A stretch of DNA of 41,061 nt from the NCBI GenBank assembly GCA_023443925.1, contig JAEZSL010000145.1:1-41061 (forward strand), written 5' to 3'. Below the pieces are notes generated by a model. The model was not told the origin of the DNA and did not search any database. It saw only the letters and a program-made list of their open reading frames with translations. Below, one piece after another: positions 17,191-26,487 of the stretch (its first letter is position 1; each line of letters starts with the position of its first letter). The position numbers and the translations under genes are program-made. Source of the DNA: Bacillota bacterium (GTDB taxonomy: Bacteria; Bacillota_A; Clostridia; Lachnospirales; Lachnospiraceae).

Positions 17191-17697
17191 ATGCAGGAAA
17201 TTTTTAACCGAAGAAGTATCCGCAAGTTCAAGGATAAACCGGTAGAAAAAGAAAAAACAGAAAAATTACTACATGCCGCCATGCAGGCTCCCTCTGCAGG
17301 CAACCAGCAGCCCTGGGAGTTTATCGTGGTTGAAGAGAAATTAGCATTAAAGCGGTTGTCACAAATGACACCTTATTCCAAACCGGCGGAAGGCGCTGCT
17401 CAGGTATTGATATTGCTGGCAGATATGAGACAATTACGGCATCCAACCTTCTGGCAGCAGGATATGAGTGCGGCTTTGGAGAATATTCTTATTGAGGCAG
17501 TGCATCTGGAACTTGGCACTGTGTGGATGGGTGTAGCAACCAATGAAGCGGCGGAAGCTTTTTTATTTGATATGTACCAGTTTCCGGAGTATATTAAACC
17601 TTTTGCCCTGGTAGCTGTCGGTTACCCGGATGGTCAGGAGAATGTATATGTCGACCGCTATAAAAACGAAAAAGTACACTTCGAAAAATGGAACTGA
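17191..17697 (+). CDS. Nitroreductase-family flavoprotein
   Basis: This 168-residue protein binds FMN and probably reduces nitro or quinone-like compounds with NAD(P)H. The N-terminal RRSIRKF (7-13) is the FMN phosphate-binding signature. APSAGNQQPWEF (about 33-44) is the usual second contact, and LGTVWMGV near 110 is also typical. The short length matches the compact anaerobe nitroreductases that act as homodimers. TGGAGG precedes the ATG. It is followed on the same strand by an ABM monooxygenase and an HD protein, which suggests a small redox/stress cluster. Confidence 0.92.
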   Translation: MQEIFNRRSIRKFKDKPVEKEKTEKLLHAAMQAPSAGNQQPWEFIVVEEKLALKRLSQMTPYSKPAEGAAQVLILLADMRQLRHPTFWQQDMSAALENILIEAVHLELGTVWMGVATNEAAEAFLFDMYQFPEYIKPFALVAVGYPDGQENVYVDRYKNEKVHFEKWN

Positions 17698-17765
17698 TTT
17701 CAGTGGGAAAACTCATTTGTTTTGCAATTATCTAAACAAAAACACAATAAAAGGAGAACAACAAG

Positions 17766-18056
17766 ATGATTAAAATTGTAGCAAAGAATTACATCAAGAA
17801 AGACAAAACGGAAAATTACCTGGCAATTGCAGAGAAATTAGTAAAGGCTACCAACGATTTGGATGCAGGATGCCTTCACTATGGACTATACCAGGATTCC
17901 AACGATTCTCAGATCTTTACCTTTTTAGAGGAATGGGAAAGTGAAGACCATTTAAAATTACATATGGAAGCACCACATTTTAAGGAATTGGTTCCTGCTT
18001 TATCTGAATTCCAGGAAAAACCGGGCGAACTGAATATCTATAAAAGAGTAAAATAG
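17766..18056 (+). CDS. ABM-domain (putative quinol monooxygenase, YgiN-like) protein
   Basis: This 96-residue protein is a single antibiotic-biosynthesis-monooxygenase (ABM) ferredoxin-like fold. Strand IKIVAKNYIKKDK, the helix at about 20-33, CLHYGLYQD and the segment FTFLEEWESEDHLKLHMEAPHF are characteristic. Members act as dimers on quinols or as heme or aldehyde handling factors without a bound cofactor. AAAAGGAGAAC lies just before the ATG. Its position between a nitroreductase and an HD protein suggests a role in quinone or electrophile stress (inference). Confidence 0.85.
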   Translation: MIKIVAKNYIKKDKTENYLAIAEKLVKATNDLDAGCLHYGLYQDSNDSQIFTFLEEWESEDHLKLHMEAPHFKELVPALSEFQEKPGELNIYKRVK

Positions 18057-18071
18057 CATGGACAGGAGTTT

Positions 18072-18692
18072 ATGATGAGTGGAAATTTTCCAGTCAGAGA
18101 AACCGCTGAGAAAGAATTAATGGAAGCGGGAAGGATGAATCCGGGTTTATGGATCGGGCATTCCAGATATGTGGGACTGGCCTGTCAGAATATCGCCCAA
18201 CTTTGCGGCAATATGGATCCGGAAAAGGCCTTTATCTTAGGGTTGCTGCATGATATCGGCAGAAGAGCAGGCGTAGTTTCCGAAAGGCACCTGCTGGAGG
18301 GTTATAGATTTTGTATGTCAAAAGGCTGGGACGATGTGGCTAAAATCTGTATCACCCATTCTTTTATGATACAGGATACAAAGACCTCCATTGGAAAATG
18401 GGATGTTTCAGAAGCAGATTTTTATTTTATGAGAGATTTTGTAGCTTCTGCTCAGTATGACGATTACGACAGACTGGTGCAGTTAGGTGATAATTTAGCC
18501 CTTGCCACCGGTTTTTGTCTTTTGGAAAAGCGGTTTGTGGATACGACCCGGCGTTACGGGGTTAATGAATATACGGTTCCAAGATGGAATGCCGTATTAA
18601 AAATAAAAGAATATTTTGAAGAGCGTATGGGTACGTCTGTATATCAGGTGCTGCCAGGGGTTAAGGAAAGTACTTTTGATCATCTGCTGTAA
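18072..18692 (+). CDS. HD-domain phosphohydrolase
   Basis: The frame may begin at 18072 or three bases later (ATGATG); AGGAG is spaced well for either. The 206-residue product carries the HD metal-binding set: H30 in WIGHSRYV, H60-D61 in LLHDIGRR, a further His in CITHSFM and an Asp in QLGDNLALATG. Such proteins hydrolyse phosphate esters of nucleotides or second messengers; the substrate cannot be assigned. It lies 15 nt after the ABM gene and is probably co-transcribed. Confidence 0.85.
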   Translation: MMSGNFPVRETAEKELMEAGRMNPGLWIGHSRYVGLACQNIAQLCGNMDPEKAFILGLLHDIGRRAGVVSERHLLEGYRFCMSKGWDDVAKICITHSFMIQDTKTSIGKWDVSEADFYFMRDFVASAQYDDYDRLVQLGDNLALATGFCLLEKRFVDTTRRYGVNEYTVPRWNAVLKIKEYFEERMGTSVYQVLPGVKESTFDHLL

Positions 18693-18756
18693 GGAATACG
18701 CTTCATACGTTTTAAAGTAAATCTAATATAAATTACTGTTAATTTCCTGACCTTCA

Positions 18757-18805
18757 CAGCCGCCGGTACTCTGTAAGCCATATTACGGATAACGGCGGCT
18801 GTTTT
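18757..18805 (+). terminator. Intrinsic terminator after the HD gene
   Basis: A perfect GC-rich 9-bp stem CAGCCGCCG / CGGCGGCTG with a loop of about 27 nt is followed by TTTT. It isolates the redox cluster from the two-component genes. Confidence 0.75.
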
Positions 18806-18816
18806 GTTCTATTTAT

Positions 18817-18845
18817 TTGCGCTGACGAAAACTCTATGCTATAAT
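18817..18845 (+). promoter_or_regulatory. Promoter for the first YesM/YesN operon
   Basis: A TGCTATAAT extended -10 (18837-18845) lies 17 nt after a weak TTGCGC. The same TGCTATAAT occurs upstream of the last gene of the window. Confidence 0.55.
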
Positions 18846-18888
18846 TGATAAAATTCAGGGCATATTTTATAACAGCAGGAGGAAACGG

Positions 18889-20712
18889 ATGAAAGACAAA
18901 TTAAAAAAACTGCAAAACCGTATTTTTCATTCTAATACGATCTTTACCCAGCTTGTACTGTTTACGGTTATCGTAAGCCTGGTTCCCATTCTGATTATAA
19001 GCGCCTTATTATTCCAAAAATTAAGCAGCATGGTAACTAAGGATCTGGTTAGTTCTCATTCCCAGCTGGTTGTCCAATACATGTCCAACGTAGAAGATAA
19101 GCTTTACCAGTACAAAAACAGTTTAAACCAGATTGCCAACAATACCATTGTTCTGGATACCTTACTGGATAATGCAGATAGCAGTAATCCATACATTAAA
19201 GGCAACAAGGTCAGTGCGGAAGTTACAAAATCCCTGCGTCTGGAAAGCCATAAGGAGCTGCGAAACTGCATGATTTATTCTGATATGGCTGACAATAAGA
19301 TCTATGGTCCCAAAGTTGCCATGACAGAGGGGGCAAAGAGCGAAATTTGGTATTTAAATCATAAAGCACCGGAGGAAGAATACTTTATTTACTCCGCGGT
19401 GGGCGGCAAGAACGATGTTCTTTCCCTGATACAGAATATTGTTTATATTGATACCAAAACCTTTAAAAGACAGTATGTCGGGTTTATAAAACTGGATATT
19501 ATCATGCAGAAACTCTTTGTACCCGCATCAGATCCCGAACAGTTGAAGTATCCATATGATATTATACTTCTGGACAAAGAAAATACTATAATCTATTCTT
19601 CTAACGAGAATTATAATACGATTCTTAACGGGATATCCTTCCCGCAGCTGCAAAATGGAGAAGTCAGTTATTACCGGGATGCAATGGTTAACAGTGCTTT
19701 CATACCGGACTACGGCCTGAAGCTGATCTTTTTGTTTAACAACAGCCAGTTAAATGAAAAAATGGCAGAAATGCAAAAAACCATCCTGCCCTTTATTATT
19801 ATAATAATATCGGTTATTGTCATAACCGCTTTTATATTTACAAGAGGTTTTTCTGAACGGGTAGCAAGGCTTGTGAAAAAAATCAAGGTAGCCGAAACCG
19901 GTGACCTGACCATTACGGAAGAGATTGTCGGCAATGATGAAATTGCGATTCTGGATAAGCAGTTCAACCAGATGTTATATAAACTCAATGACCTGATTCA
20001 TAAGAATTATATACAGCAGCTGGAGAAGAAGGAAACCGAGTTCCGGAATCTGCAGCTTCAGATAAATCCCCACTTTCTCTATAATACCCTGGAAATTATC
20101 AGCTCCATAGCAGCTGTAAAACAGGCATTTGCAATCTGTGAACTTTGCGAAAAACTAGGTGATATCTTCCGTTACAGCCTGGGTAAAAATTATGGGGAAT
20201 ATGTAACCGTAATGCAGGAATTGCAGCACACCCAGAATTATGTCTATATTCAGAAAACCAGATTTGGCAATAAGTTTGAGGTTTTTTACAACGTGGAGCC
20301 GGAGCTGGAGGATAAGAAGATACTTCGGTTTATCCTCCAGCCCATTGTGGAAAACGCCATAACTCATGGTTTGAGCCGTATTACAGGAAAAGGAACCCTG
20401 GAAATATTAATCAGCCGGGAATATGCCCTGGCAGAAGAGGGCGGTATGCAGGTGGAAAGACTGGTTATAAAAATAGAAGATGACGGAATCGGTATGTCAC
20501 CTGATCAGGTGGATACCTTAAACCGGTATATCAACAGCGAAGGCAGGGCATACGATGAAAACAGGCAAAGCATCGGTATCCGGAACGTTAACCAGAGAAT
20601 AAAATTAGCCTGCGGAAATGATTACGGTATTACCATTGAAAGTGTCCAGTATCAGGGCAGCAGTGTTATCATACGTTTGCCGATGATTGGGAAGGGAGAG
20701 GAAGTGTCATGA
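18889..20712 (+). CDS. YesM-like sensor histidine kinase
   Basis: This 607-residue membrane sensor has one helix at about 18-42, an extracellular sensing region (about 43-297, Cache-like in size), a second helix at about 298-321, a HAMP domain and a His_kinase domain. The phosphorylated His is H395 in INPHFLYNTLE. The ATPase domain follows with ILQPIVENAITHG and DDGIGM. YesM-type kinases sense extracellular sugars and phosphorylate an AraC-type partner. AGGAGG precedes the ATG. Its end overlaps the response regulator start by 4 nt, so the two are coupled. It stands at the edge of the glycan locus and probably controls it (inference). Confidence 0.93.
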   Translation: MKDKLKKLQNRIFHSNTIFTQLVLFTVIVSLVPILIISALLFQKLSSMVTKDLVSSHSQLVVQYMSNVEDKLYQYKNSLNQIANNTIVLDTLLDNADSSNPYIKGNKVSAEVTKSLRLESHKELRNCMIYSDMADNKIYGPKVAMTEGAKSEIWYLNHKAPEEEYFIYSAVGGKNDVLSLIQNIVYIDTKTFKRQYVGFIKLDIIMQKLFVPASDPEQLKYPYDIILLDKENTIIYSSNENYNTILNGISFPQLQNGEVSYYRDAMVNSAFIPDYGLKLIFLFNNSQLNEKMAEMQKTILPFIIIIISVIVITAFIFTRGFSERVARLVKKIKVAETGDLTITEEIVGNDEIAILDKQFNQMLYKLNDLIHKNYIQQLEKKETEFRNLQLQINPHFLYNTLEIISSIAAVKQAFAICELCEKLGDIFRYSLGKNYGEYVTVMQELQHTQNYVYIQKTRFGNKFEVFYNVEPELEDKKILRFILQPIVENAITHGLSRITGKGTLEILISREYALAEEGGMQVERLVIKIEDDGIGMSPDQVDTLNRYINSEGRAYDENRQSIGIRNVNQRIKLACGNDYGITIESVQYQGSSVIIRLPMIGKGEEVS

Positions 20713-22313
20713 TCCAGAGCATTTTAATAGCAGACGACGAAGAGCTGATCCGACAGGGAATTATAGCCAGGTTGGAATATCTGAATATAAAACCGGCTGC
20801 CGTATACGAAGCTGAAAACGGCATTACCGCTCTGGAGATTTTAGAAGAGCACAAGGTAGATATCATGATTACCGATATCCGTATGCCGGATATGGATGGA
20901 CTTACCTTAATCAATAAGACCAAACTCCTGTATCCTAAGATTCAGTATATTATTTTAAGTGGTTATGCCGAATTTGCTTATGCGGAACAGGCCATCCGGC
21001 TGGGGGTGAAGGCATATCTATTAAAGCCTATCTCTAATGAGGCCCTGAAAAAAGCCATGGAAGATGTACAGTCGGAATTAGAGGAAGGGGAGATGTTAAG
21101 CCGTGCCGTCAGCGAAGGAGTACGCTCTACCCAGGAGAAGAAAAGTCTGCTGTTTGAAAAGGATATGAATGAGCTGCTGTGTAATTCGGAAGAAACCAAC
21201 GAACGAAAAAAGTTATATGATGTGGTAGATAAGGTATTTCCCATTAAAAACAAATGGGTGGTAGCCGCTATATTAAATATTGACGGGGACAGTTTTGAAC
21301 AGAAACGGTTTGGATATAAGGACATTGATTTAGTACGGTTCTCCGTTAAGAATGTATTTCTTGAGCTGAATACCAGCTGTTATAAAATCATTGTAGGTAA
21401 CCTGGCTAATATTAACCAGCTGTATACGGTATTTACCTCCGACCGGGGAGAGACCTTAAGAAAAGAAGTGGAACAGACCTTTACCAGACTTTTCAGCATC
21501 CTGTGGAAGCAGATGGGCATCTTGCTTACGGCGGGAATCAGTACGGTAAAACAGAGCTTATCGGCGGAGAATGCCAAAGAAGCCCAGGAAGCATTTTTGC
21601 AGCGGATGATTCATGGCAAGTCCAACCTGTATTTTTATGACGATATTAAACTTCTCGCCTCAGATTATTTTCCGGTGTCGGAACTGAATATGCTGCGCCA
21701 GTATGTGGAACGGCATGATGTGGGAAATATAGAATTTATGATTAATGAAGTATTCTCCGATGAACGGATAAAAAATCACAATATATCCTATGTACGGTTA
21801 CTTTGGGTCAGAATAGTCGGAATACTTTTAAAGGCAGAGAATACCACCTTTGCCAAAGACAGCAGACATGTGGATAAACTGGTACTTAATTTTGAAGTTC
21901 TGGATTCCTTTCATTCCGTAGCGGAACTTAGAAACTATTTGTATTCTCTTATTCTGGAAGGGATCCGGACCGACGGGGATATTGATATCAATTCAAAAAA
22001 TAAGATAAAACTGGCAATCCGGTATATCCGGGATAATTATAACCAGGATATTGCTATTAATGATCTGGCAGAAAAGTTTAGCATGAGCCCAAATTATTTT
22101 TCTGCCGTATTCAAGCGGGAGACCGGCCAGACTACCGTCAATTTTATTAAAGACCTCCGGCTGAAAAAGGCCTGTGAATATCTGGCTCATTCGGAGAAAA
22201 GCGTTGTGGAAATCTCGAAAGAAGTCGGCTATGAGGACAGCCAGTATTTCTTTAAGGTATTTAAAAAAGCCATCGGCCAGACACCCCTGCAATACAGAAA
22301 GGTGCATATGTGA
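20709..22313 (+). CDS. YesN-like response regulator with AraC DNA-binding domain
   Basis: This 534-residue protein has an N-terminal receiver (about 3-120) with acidic pocket D9, D10 and phosphoacceptor D56 in MITDIRMPD, and Lys in LLKPIS. A middle region of about 300 residues is typical of YesN proteins. A C-terminal AraC/XylS double helix-turn-helix (about 430-530) contains FSMSPNYFSAVFKRETGQT and VGYEDSQYFFKVFKKAIGQTP. It would activate sugar uptake genes when phosphorylated by the kinase encoded just upstream. GGGAGAGGAAG at the end of the kinase gene is the binding site. Confidence 0.93.
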   Translation: MIQSILIADDEELIRQGIIARLEYLNIKPAAVYEAENGITALEILEEHKVDIMITDIRMPDMDGLTLINKTKLLYPKIQYIILSGYAEFAYAEQAIRLGVKAYLLKPISNEALKKAMEDVQSELEEGEMLSRAVSEGVRSTQEKKSLLFEKDMNELLCNSEETNERKKLYDVVDKVFPIKNKWVVAAILNIDGDSFEQKRFGYKDIDLVRFSVKNVFLELNTSCYKIIVGNLANINQLYTVFTSDRGETLRKEVEQTFTRLFSILWKQMGILLTAGISTVKQSLSAENAKEAQEAFLQRMIHGKSNLYFYDDIKLLASDYFPVSELNMLRQYVERHDVGNIEFMINEVFSDERIKNHNISYVRLLWVRIVGILLKAENTTFAKDSRHVDKLVLNFEVLDSFHSVAELRNYLYSLILEGIRTDGDIDINSKNKIKLAIRYIRDNYNQDIAINDLAEKFSMSPNYFSAVFKRETGQTTVNFIKDLRLKKACEYLAHSEKSVVEISKEVGYEDSQYFFKVFKKAIGQTPLQYRKVHM

Positions 22314-22348
22314 TTGCAGGAGTGGAGACTTAATTATGAGATTAAAAA

Positions 22349-22396
22349 AGAGTCTGGCTTGCCAGACTCTGGGTAATGAGTGCCAGACTTTGGCAC
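22349..22396. terminator. Two adjacent hairpins between convergent genes
   Basis: A perfect 10-bp inverted repeat with a 2-nt loop (22349-22370) is followed by GTGCCA-N5-TGGCAC (22380-22396). Both contain GCCAGACT-like sequence, suggesting a local duplication. They lie between the stops of the response regulator and the PHP gene and probably act as terminators, although T-runs are weak. Confidence 0.55.
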
Positions 22397-22439
22397 AGGT
22401 TTGCTTATATATATATTTGCGTAAGCTTATAACAGATTT

Positions 22440-23369
22440 TTAATTCAGGCGGATAACAGGTGCTACTGCAACTAAGTTTTCGATACTGGTATCCTTTTGA
22501 TATAATTTTGGAATAATTATGGTTTCACCGTCTAATTCTTTAATGGTAACAGTAACGGTACCTTCTGCCGGAAATTCTTTGGTAAGGGTGCCTTTTTTTG
22601 TGCGTAAGGTAAGGTAATAGAAATCCTTCTTGTCATGAAGGAATCCGGGCTTACCCGTTTCTTCAAGGGTAAAGGTAAGAGACTCCTTAACAGGTTCCTC
22701 TTTACATAGGAGCAGCGGACCTTTTGAAATCCAGGTTTTTTTCTGGTTTAGAGCGGTTTCCAGTTCATTTTCAATATCTCCTGCCGGACTGCCTTCAATA
22801 AAAGTGGCATACTGGTTTTTCATATCCCACCGTCCATGTAAATCCATACCGCAGGTAAAGGCCAGGGTATAGCCCTGTAAAACCAATTCCTCCCACCATA
22901 ATAAACCCCGTTCATTTACTTCATGGAGAGGCTCCGGGTTATTAAATATTTCAATGAAATCAAAGGAATTAAAATCCGTGACTTTCATATCAAAGCGGCA
23001 GCCTCTGGCGAATGGATCGCCGTAGGAAAAAGGATGTGCAATACCCACCAGAGCCCCTTTTTCTTTAGCGGCTTTAAAAAGCAATTCCGGTTTATGTTGA
23101 TTAATATTTTCCCAGGACACATATTCCTTTAAATTAAGACAAAGGATATGTCCGTAATAAGTGGTGTATTCCATTCCATAAATGCAGGATATGGGCAGTT
23201 TGGTTTCCTTTAAAAGTTTTTCGATTTTTTTATGGCCGGATATGGTATTATGATCGGTTATGGCAAAGGCATCCACCTGGTCCCGGTGCATAAATTCAAT
23301 TAATTCCATTGGAGTCAGACTGCTGTCGGACTCGGTAGTATGATTATGTAACTCCAGACGTTTATACAT
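22440..23369 (-). CDS. PHP-domain metal-dependent phosphoesterase
   Basis: This 309-residue protein has a full set of PHP metal ligands: H8-N-H10 and D15 at the N-terminus, D39-H40 in ITDHNT, E67 in GMEYT, H112 in IAHPF, and D176-x-H178 in CGMDLHG. The first ~190 residues form the PHP barrel; the C-terminal ~110 residues look like a beta-rich accessory domain as in CehA/McbA-like proteins. It probably hydrolyses a phosphate mono- or diester in the cytoplasm. The ATG has only a weak ribosome binding site and is preceded by a structured leader that recurs before the gene at 33799. It is transcribed opposite to the two-component genes. Confidence 0.88.
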   Translation of the reverse strand: MYKRLELHNHTTESDSSLTPMELIEFMHRDQVDAFAITDHNTISGHKKIEKLLKETKLPISCIYGMEYTTYYGHILCLNLKEYVSWENINQHKPELLFKAAKEKGALVGIAHPFSYGDPFARGCRFDMKVTDFNSFDFIEIFNNPEPLHEVNERGLLWWEELVLQGYTLAFTCGMDLHGRWDMKNQYATFIEGSPAGDIENELETALNQKKTWISKGPLLLCKEEPVKESLTFTLEETGKPGFLHDKKDFYYLTLRTKKGTLTKEFPAEGTVTVTIKELDGETIIIPKLYQKDTSIENLVAVAPVIRLN

Positions 23370-23475
23370 AATTTATTCCCATTGCGTAACCCATCTCTTC
23401 ACAGATGGGTTACTGCCACAAATAATATGTGAAACTAAGCTCACATTGTGAAAGCATCAACATGTGGCATTCCTT
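23370..23475 (-). ncRNA. Shared structured leader, copy A (upstream of the PHP gene)
   Basis: Read on the minus strand: GAAAGGA, TGCCACA (23469-23463), a ~42-nt variable part, ATTTGTGGCAGTA with TGTGGCA at 23420-23414, then a perfect 10-bp hairpin (23413-23386), then CAATG and the PHP start codon 16 nt after the hairpin. The two heptamers can pair as a closing stem. The same order and spacing recur at 33719-33798. A TATAAT (23493-23488 on the minus strand) lies just upstream. Confidence 0.55.
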
Positions 23476-23609
23476 TCTTTTATTATACTTTCTTCATTAA
23501 AAACGATTTCACACTAGTTCCCATGGCTTTCTGGTATAAAACCATCTGCTTGCACATGTTTTACTGTCTCGAATCAGGGTGTGAAAGGTCCTTTATTTTA
23601 CACGAACGC

Positions 23610-24065
23610 TTATTCATTAACAGACAAAGACAAACAATACCGGGTTCCGTCCATTATTACATTAAATACGGCCAGGGTAATTTTAATAACACCGTTGAGG
23701 TTATCCTGCTCCAGACAGCCTTCACTGGTAAAATCAGGGGAAAAGATCATATGCCTGGTGGTTAGCTGTTTATGAACACCGCCGATAAATACGTCATTCA
23801 TGGAGGCAAGGGTATGTATTTCGGTTTTCATTTCCCTGACAGCACCTTCCAGTTGTTCCTCGGTGGAGACTGCCGAATCATATTCACCTTTGCAGGCTTT
23901 CTTTAATTCTTCCTTTAACTCCTCCGTAATTTCTGAGTAACGCTGTTTATCAAAGGAAAAGGCGATATCCATTTCTCGGTACGGCTTATCCAGGCAGACA
24001 GTGTAAGAGATCTGCCCCACAAATCCTTTATTTAAAATACCTTCCACTTCATATATTTTTTTCAT
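23610..24065 (-). CDS. Hypothetical protein (151 aa)
   Basis: I do not recognise the family with confidence. The 151-residue product has no signal or membrane segment. It begins MKKIYEVEGILNKGFVGQISYTVCL (a beta-rich start), has a charged helical middle (about 40-85, KELKKACKGEYDSAVSTEEQ region) and ends with a strand-rich part. AAGGAGGAATTCT right before the ATG is an excellent binding site, so it is a real gene. It lies 240 bp upstream of the PHP gene on the same strand, and a TATAAT-like box between them suggests separate promoters. Confidence 0.75.
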   Translation of the reverse strand: MKKIYEVEGILNKGFVGQISYTVCLDKPYREMDIAFSFDKQRYSEITEELKEELKKACKGEYDSAVSTEEQLEGAVREMKTEIHTLASMNDVFIGGVHKQLTTRHMIFSPDFTSEGCLEQDNLNGVIKITLAVFNVIMDGTRYCLSLSVNE

Positions 24066-24415
24066 AGAATTCCTCCTTCCGTTTTACAGACATTCCGTAC
24101 TGATAACGCATAATAGACTTTCCTGATACATTTTAAATCTGGGTATCAATACTGGATTTCCTATACACAATATACTATGGAAAATAACCGGATGCAATAG
24201 GATTGGGTAAAGTTATACAAAATTACAGTGTTTTAAGTAGAATCCTCCATTGCCCGAAAAAGGGAAATCCTTTAAGCTGGACAAGCGGGGAAGGAGTAAA
24301 TTTCCGGCTCTTAAAGAAGATAAAAGTTATAAAAACTGAGGTTATTGGTATTGTTTTAAATCGTATTTCTGGTATAGTGTTAAATGATTAATACAAGGAA
24401 AGGAGTACAGAATAT

Positions 24416-25345
24416 ATGAAAAAAGATTTGCAATTTAATGAAAACGGAACTTTTAAAATTGTTCAGTTTACGGACATTCATTTCACCGAGGACAATGAGG
24501 TGGATCATCAGACTACAAAACTGATGGAGGATATTTTAAAGGCGGAAAAGCCGGATTTTATTATGATGACGGGAGATACGGTGTATGGGCCGGATAATAT
24601 CCTGCATTATAAGAAAGCCCTGGCCCCGGTTACGAAATCAAACGTACCCTGGAGTTTGGTTTTTGGGAATCATGATACGGAGGAAGGCGTGAAATATGAA
24701 GAACTTTTTACCGCTTTCACCGGGCTGCCAAACTGTGCGGCATACAATGCGGACCCTTCCATAGATGGTATGGGCAATCATATTTTGGAAGTAAAAGACC
24801 GTAACGGCGCGGTAAAATGGGTGTTGTTTGGCTTGGATTCCGGTGCTTATACCAGTTTACCAGGGGTGGAAGGCTACGATTATATCAAGGACAGCCAGAT
24901 CAGATGGTATAAAAATTCAATTAAGGATTTAGAAAAGAAAGAAGACAGCTTCTCATCTTTGGTTTTTATACATATTCCCTTGCCGGAGTATAAGGAAGTC
25001 TGGGAGACCAGGACCTGCTACGGTGAGAAACGGGAAGAGGTATGCTGTTCTGCAACCAACTCAGGATTTTTTAACGCTATGCTGGAAGCCGGCCATACGA
25101 AAGGGGTATTTGCGGGTCATGACCACGTTAATGACTACCGGGGTAACTTATACGGAATCGAGCTGGCTTATGGAAGAGCCACCGGCTATAACACTTATGG
25201 CCATGAGGGATATTTAAGAGGTGCAAGGGTCATACTTTTAAGTGAAAAGGAGCTGTCTGCCTATCAGACGTATATCCGTTTATCTGACGGAACGGTTATG
25301 AAAGAACAAAAAGTTCATGAACCGGAGAAGGAAGCCATAAAATAA
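24416..25345 (+). CDS. Calcineurin-like metallophosphoesterase
   Basis: This 309-residue enzyme has the full dimetal motif set: D20-x-H22 in FTDIH, GD54 in MTGDT, GNH86D in LVFGNHD, a His in FIHIPL, and GHDH in FAGHDHVND. No signal peptide is present, so it is cytoplasmic. It resembles the Dcr2 / YkuE-like phosphodiesterase group. AAAGGAGT precedes the ATG. It lies directly upstream of the sugar ABC importer on the same strand, which places it in the glycan locus and suggests removal of phosphate or cleavage of a phosphodiester from an imported compound (inference). Confidence 0.9.
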   Translation: MKKDLQFNENGTFKIVQFTDIHFTEDNEVDHQTTKLMEDILKAEKPDFIMMTGDTVYGPDNILHYKKALAPVTKSNVPWSLVFGNHDTEEGVKYEELFTAFTGLPNCAAYNADPSIDGMGNHILEVKDRNGAVKWVLFGLDSGAYTSLPGVEGYDYIKDSQIRWYKNSIKDLEKKEDSFSSLVFIHIPLPEYKEVWETRTCYGEKREEVCCSATNSGFFNAMLEAGHTKGVFAGHDHVNDYRGNLYGIELAYGRATGYNTYGHEGYLRGARVILLSEKELSAYQTYIRLSDGTVMKEQKVHEPEKEAIK

Positions 25346-25419
25346 TTGAAGTAGTTTTACAGATAATCTTTTTACGGCGGCAGCGTAGAAATATACACTA
25401 TTTTAAAAGGATTTGTCCA

Positions 25420-25448
25420 TTGTGCAAATTTTATGATTTTTTTATAAT
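25420..25448 (+). promoter_or_regulatory. Promoter for the sugar ABC importer operon
   Basis: TTGTGC (25420-25425) and TATAAT (25443-25448) are 17 nt apart, about 30 nt before the permease start. Confidence 0.6.
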
Positions 25449-25478
25449 TGATGTATATTAAAAATAAGGAGGAACGGT

Positions 25479-26432
25479 ATGGAAACCGGGACTACAAAAC
25501 GAAGGCAGCCAAGGCGTACGAATAATATGTCCCTTGGCAGAAGAATTTTAAGCTTCTGGCCCCTTTATTTAATGCTGCTGCCATGTATCATTTATTACAT
25601 TCTGATTTGTTATGTTCCTATGAGCGGGGCTGTACTGGCCTTTAAGGACTATTCTTTCCGAAAGGGAATCTGGGGAAGCCCGTGGGTCGGATTCAGGTAT
25701 TTCGAAACCTTCTTTAAAAGTTATGACTGCCTGCGTTTAATCCGCAACACACTCACAGTTGGTGTTATAAAATGTATTCTGGAATTTCCTTTTGCTATTG
25801 TTCTGGCTTTGATGTTAAACGAAGTCCGGAATATGAAATTTAAGAAAGTGAGTCAGACAATAACTTATCTGCCCCATTTCCTGTCCTCCGTAATTATCAT
25901 TACTATGATACAGAGGATTTTAGCACCGAATACCGGTATTATTAATCAGCTTATCGGTCAGTTCGGCGGAAATCCAGGCACTTTCTTCTTAATGGATGCA
26001 AAGTACTTTTTCCAGATCCTGTTTTCCATGGATTTATGGAGGAATATCGGATGGGATTCCATCATTTACCTGGCTGCCATAAGCAGTGTGGATGTATCCC
26101 TTTATGAAGCCGCCAATATGGACGGTGCCTCCAAACTCAGGAAAATTTGGCATATTACCCTGCCGGGAATCCGCGGCACCATTGGACTACTCTTTATAAT
26201 GGGCGTAGGCGGGCTTTTAGCTTCCGGCTTTGATCAGATTTATCTTTTAAGGACACCTGGTAACATGGCTGTGGCTGATACACTGGATACATTTGTTGTA
26301 CGTATCGGTTTACAGGGAGGACAATTCGGTTATGCAACTGCGATTGGATTAATACAGGGTATTGTTGGATTGATTCTGGTTGTAGTATGTAATAAACTTT
26401 CTAAAAAAATTACAGAGGTTGGGCTCTGGTAA
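25479..26432 (+). CDS. LplB-like sugar ABC transporter permease
   Basis: This 317-residue inner-membrane permease of the CUT1 carbohydrate class has about six helices. The ATPase-contact EAA loop is visible as YEAANMDGASKLRKIWHITLPG, with the typical EAA-G spacing (about residues 208-228). N-terminal residues MSLGRRILSFWPLYLMLLPC match LplB/YtcP-type partners. It imports oligosaccharides with the lipoprotein and the second permease that follow; the ATPase is not in this window and is usually a shared MsmK-type protein. AAGGAGG precedes the ATG. The ribosome would run directly into the lipoprotein gene region. Confidence 0.93.
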   Translation: METGTTKRRQPRRTNNMSLGRRILSFWPLYLMLLPCIIYYILICYVPMSGAVLAFKDYSFRKGIWGSPWVGFRYFETFFKSYDCLRLIRNTLTVGVIKCILEFPFAIVLALMLNEVRNMKFKKVSQTITYLPHFLSSVIIITMIQRILAPNTGIINQLIGQFGGNPGTFFLMDAKYFFQILFSMDLWRNIGWDSIIYLAAISSVDVSLYEAANMDGASKLRKIWHITLPGIRGTIGLLFIMGVGGLLASGFDQIYLLRTPGNMAVADTLDTFVVRIGLQGGQFGYATAIGLIQGIVGLILVVVCNKLSKKITEVGLW

Positions 26433-26487
26433 GCCGGACTTTTGTAAAGATTACTCGCATGTGGACATGCAGACAGGAGAGAGATAT

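Noticed and set aside
26419..26487. Upstream start for the sugar-binding lipoprotein
   Set aside because: It would overlap the permease and place charged residues before the signal peptide; ATG 26488 has a good binding site and begins a normal lipoprotein signal.
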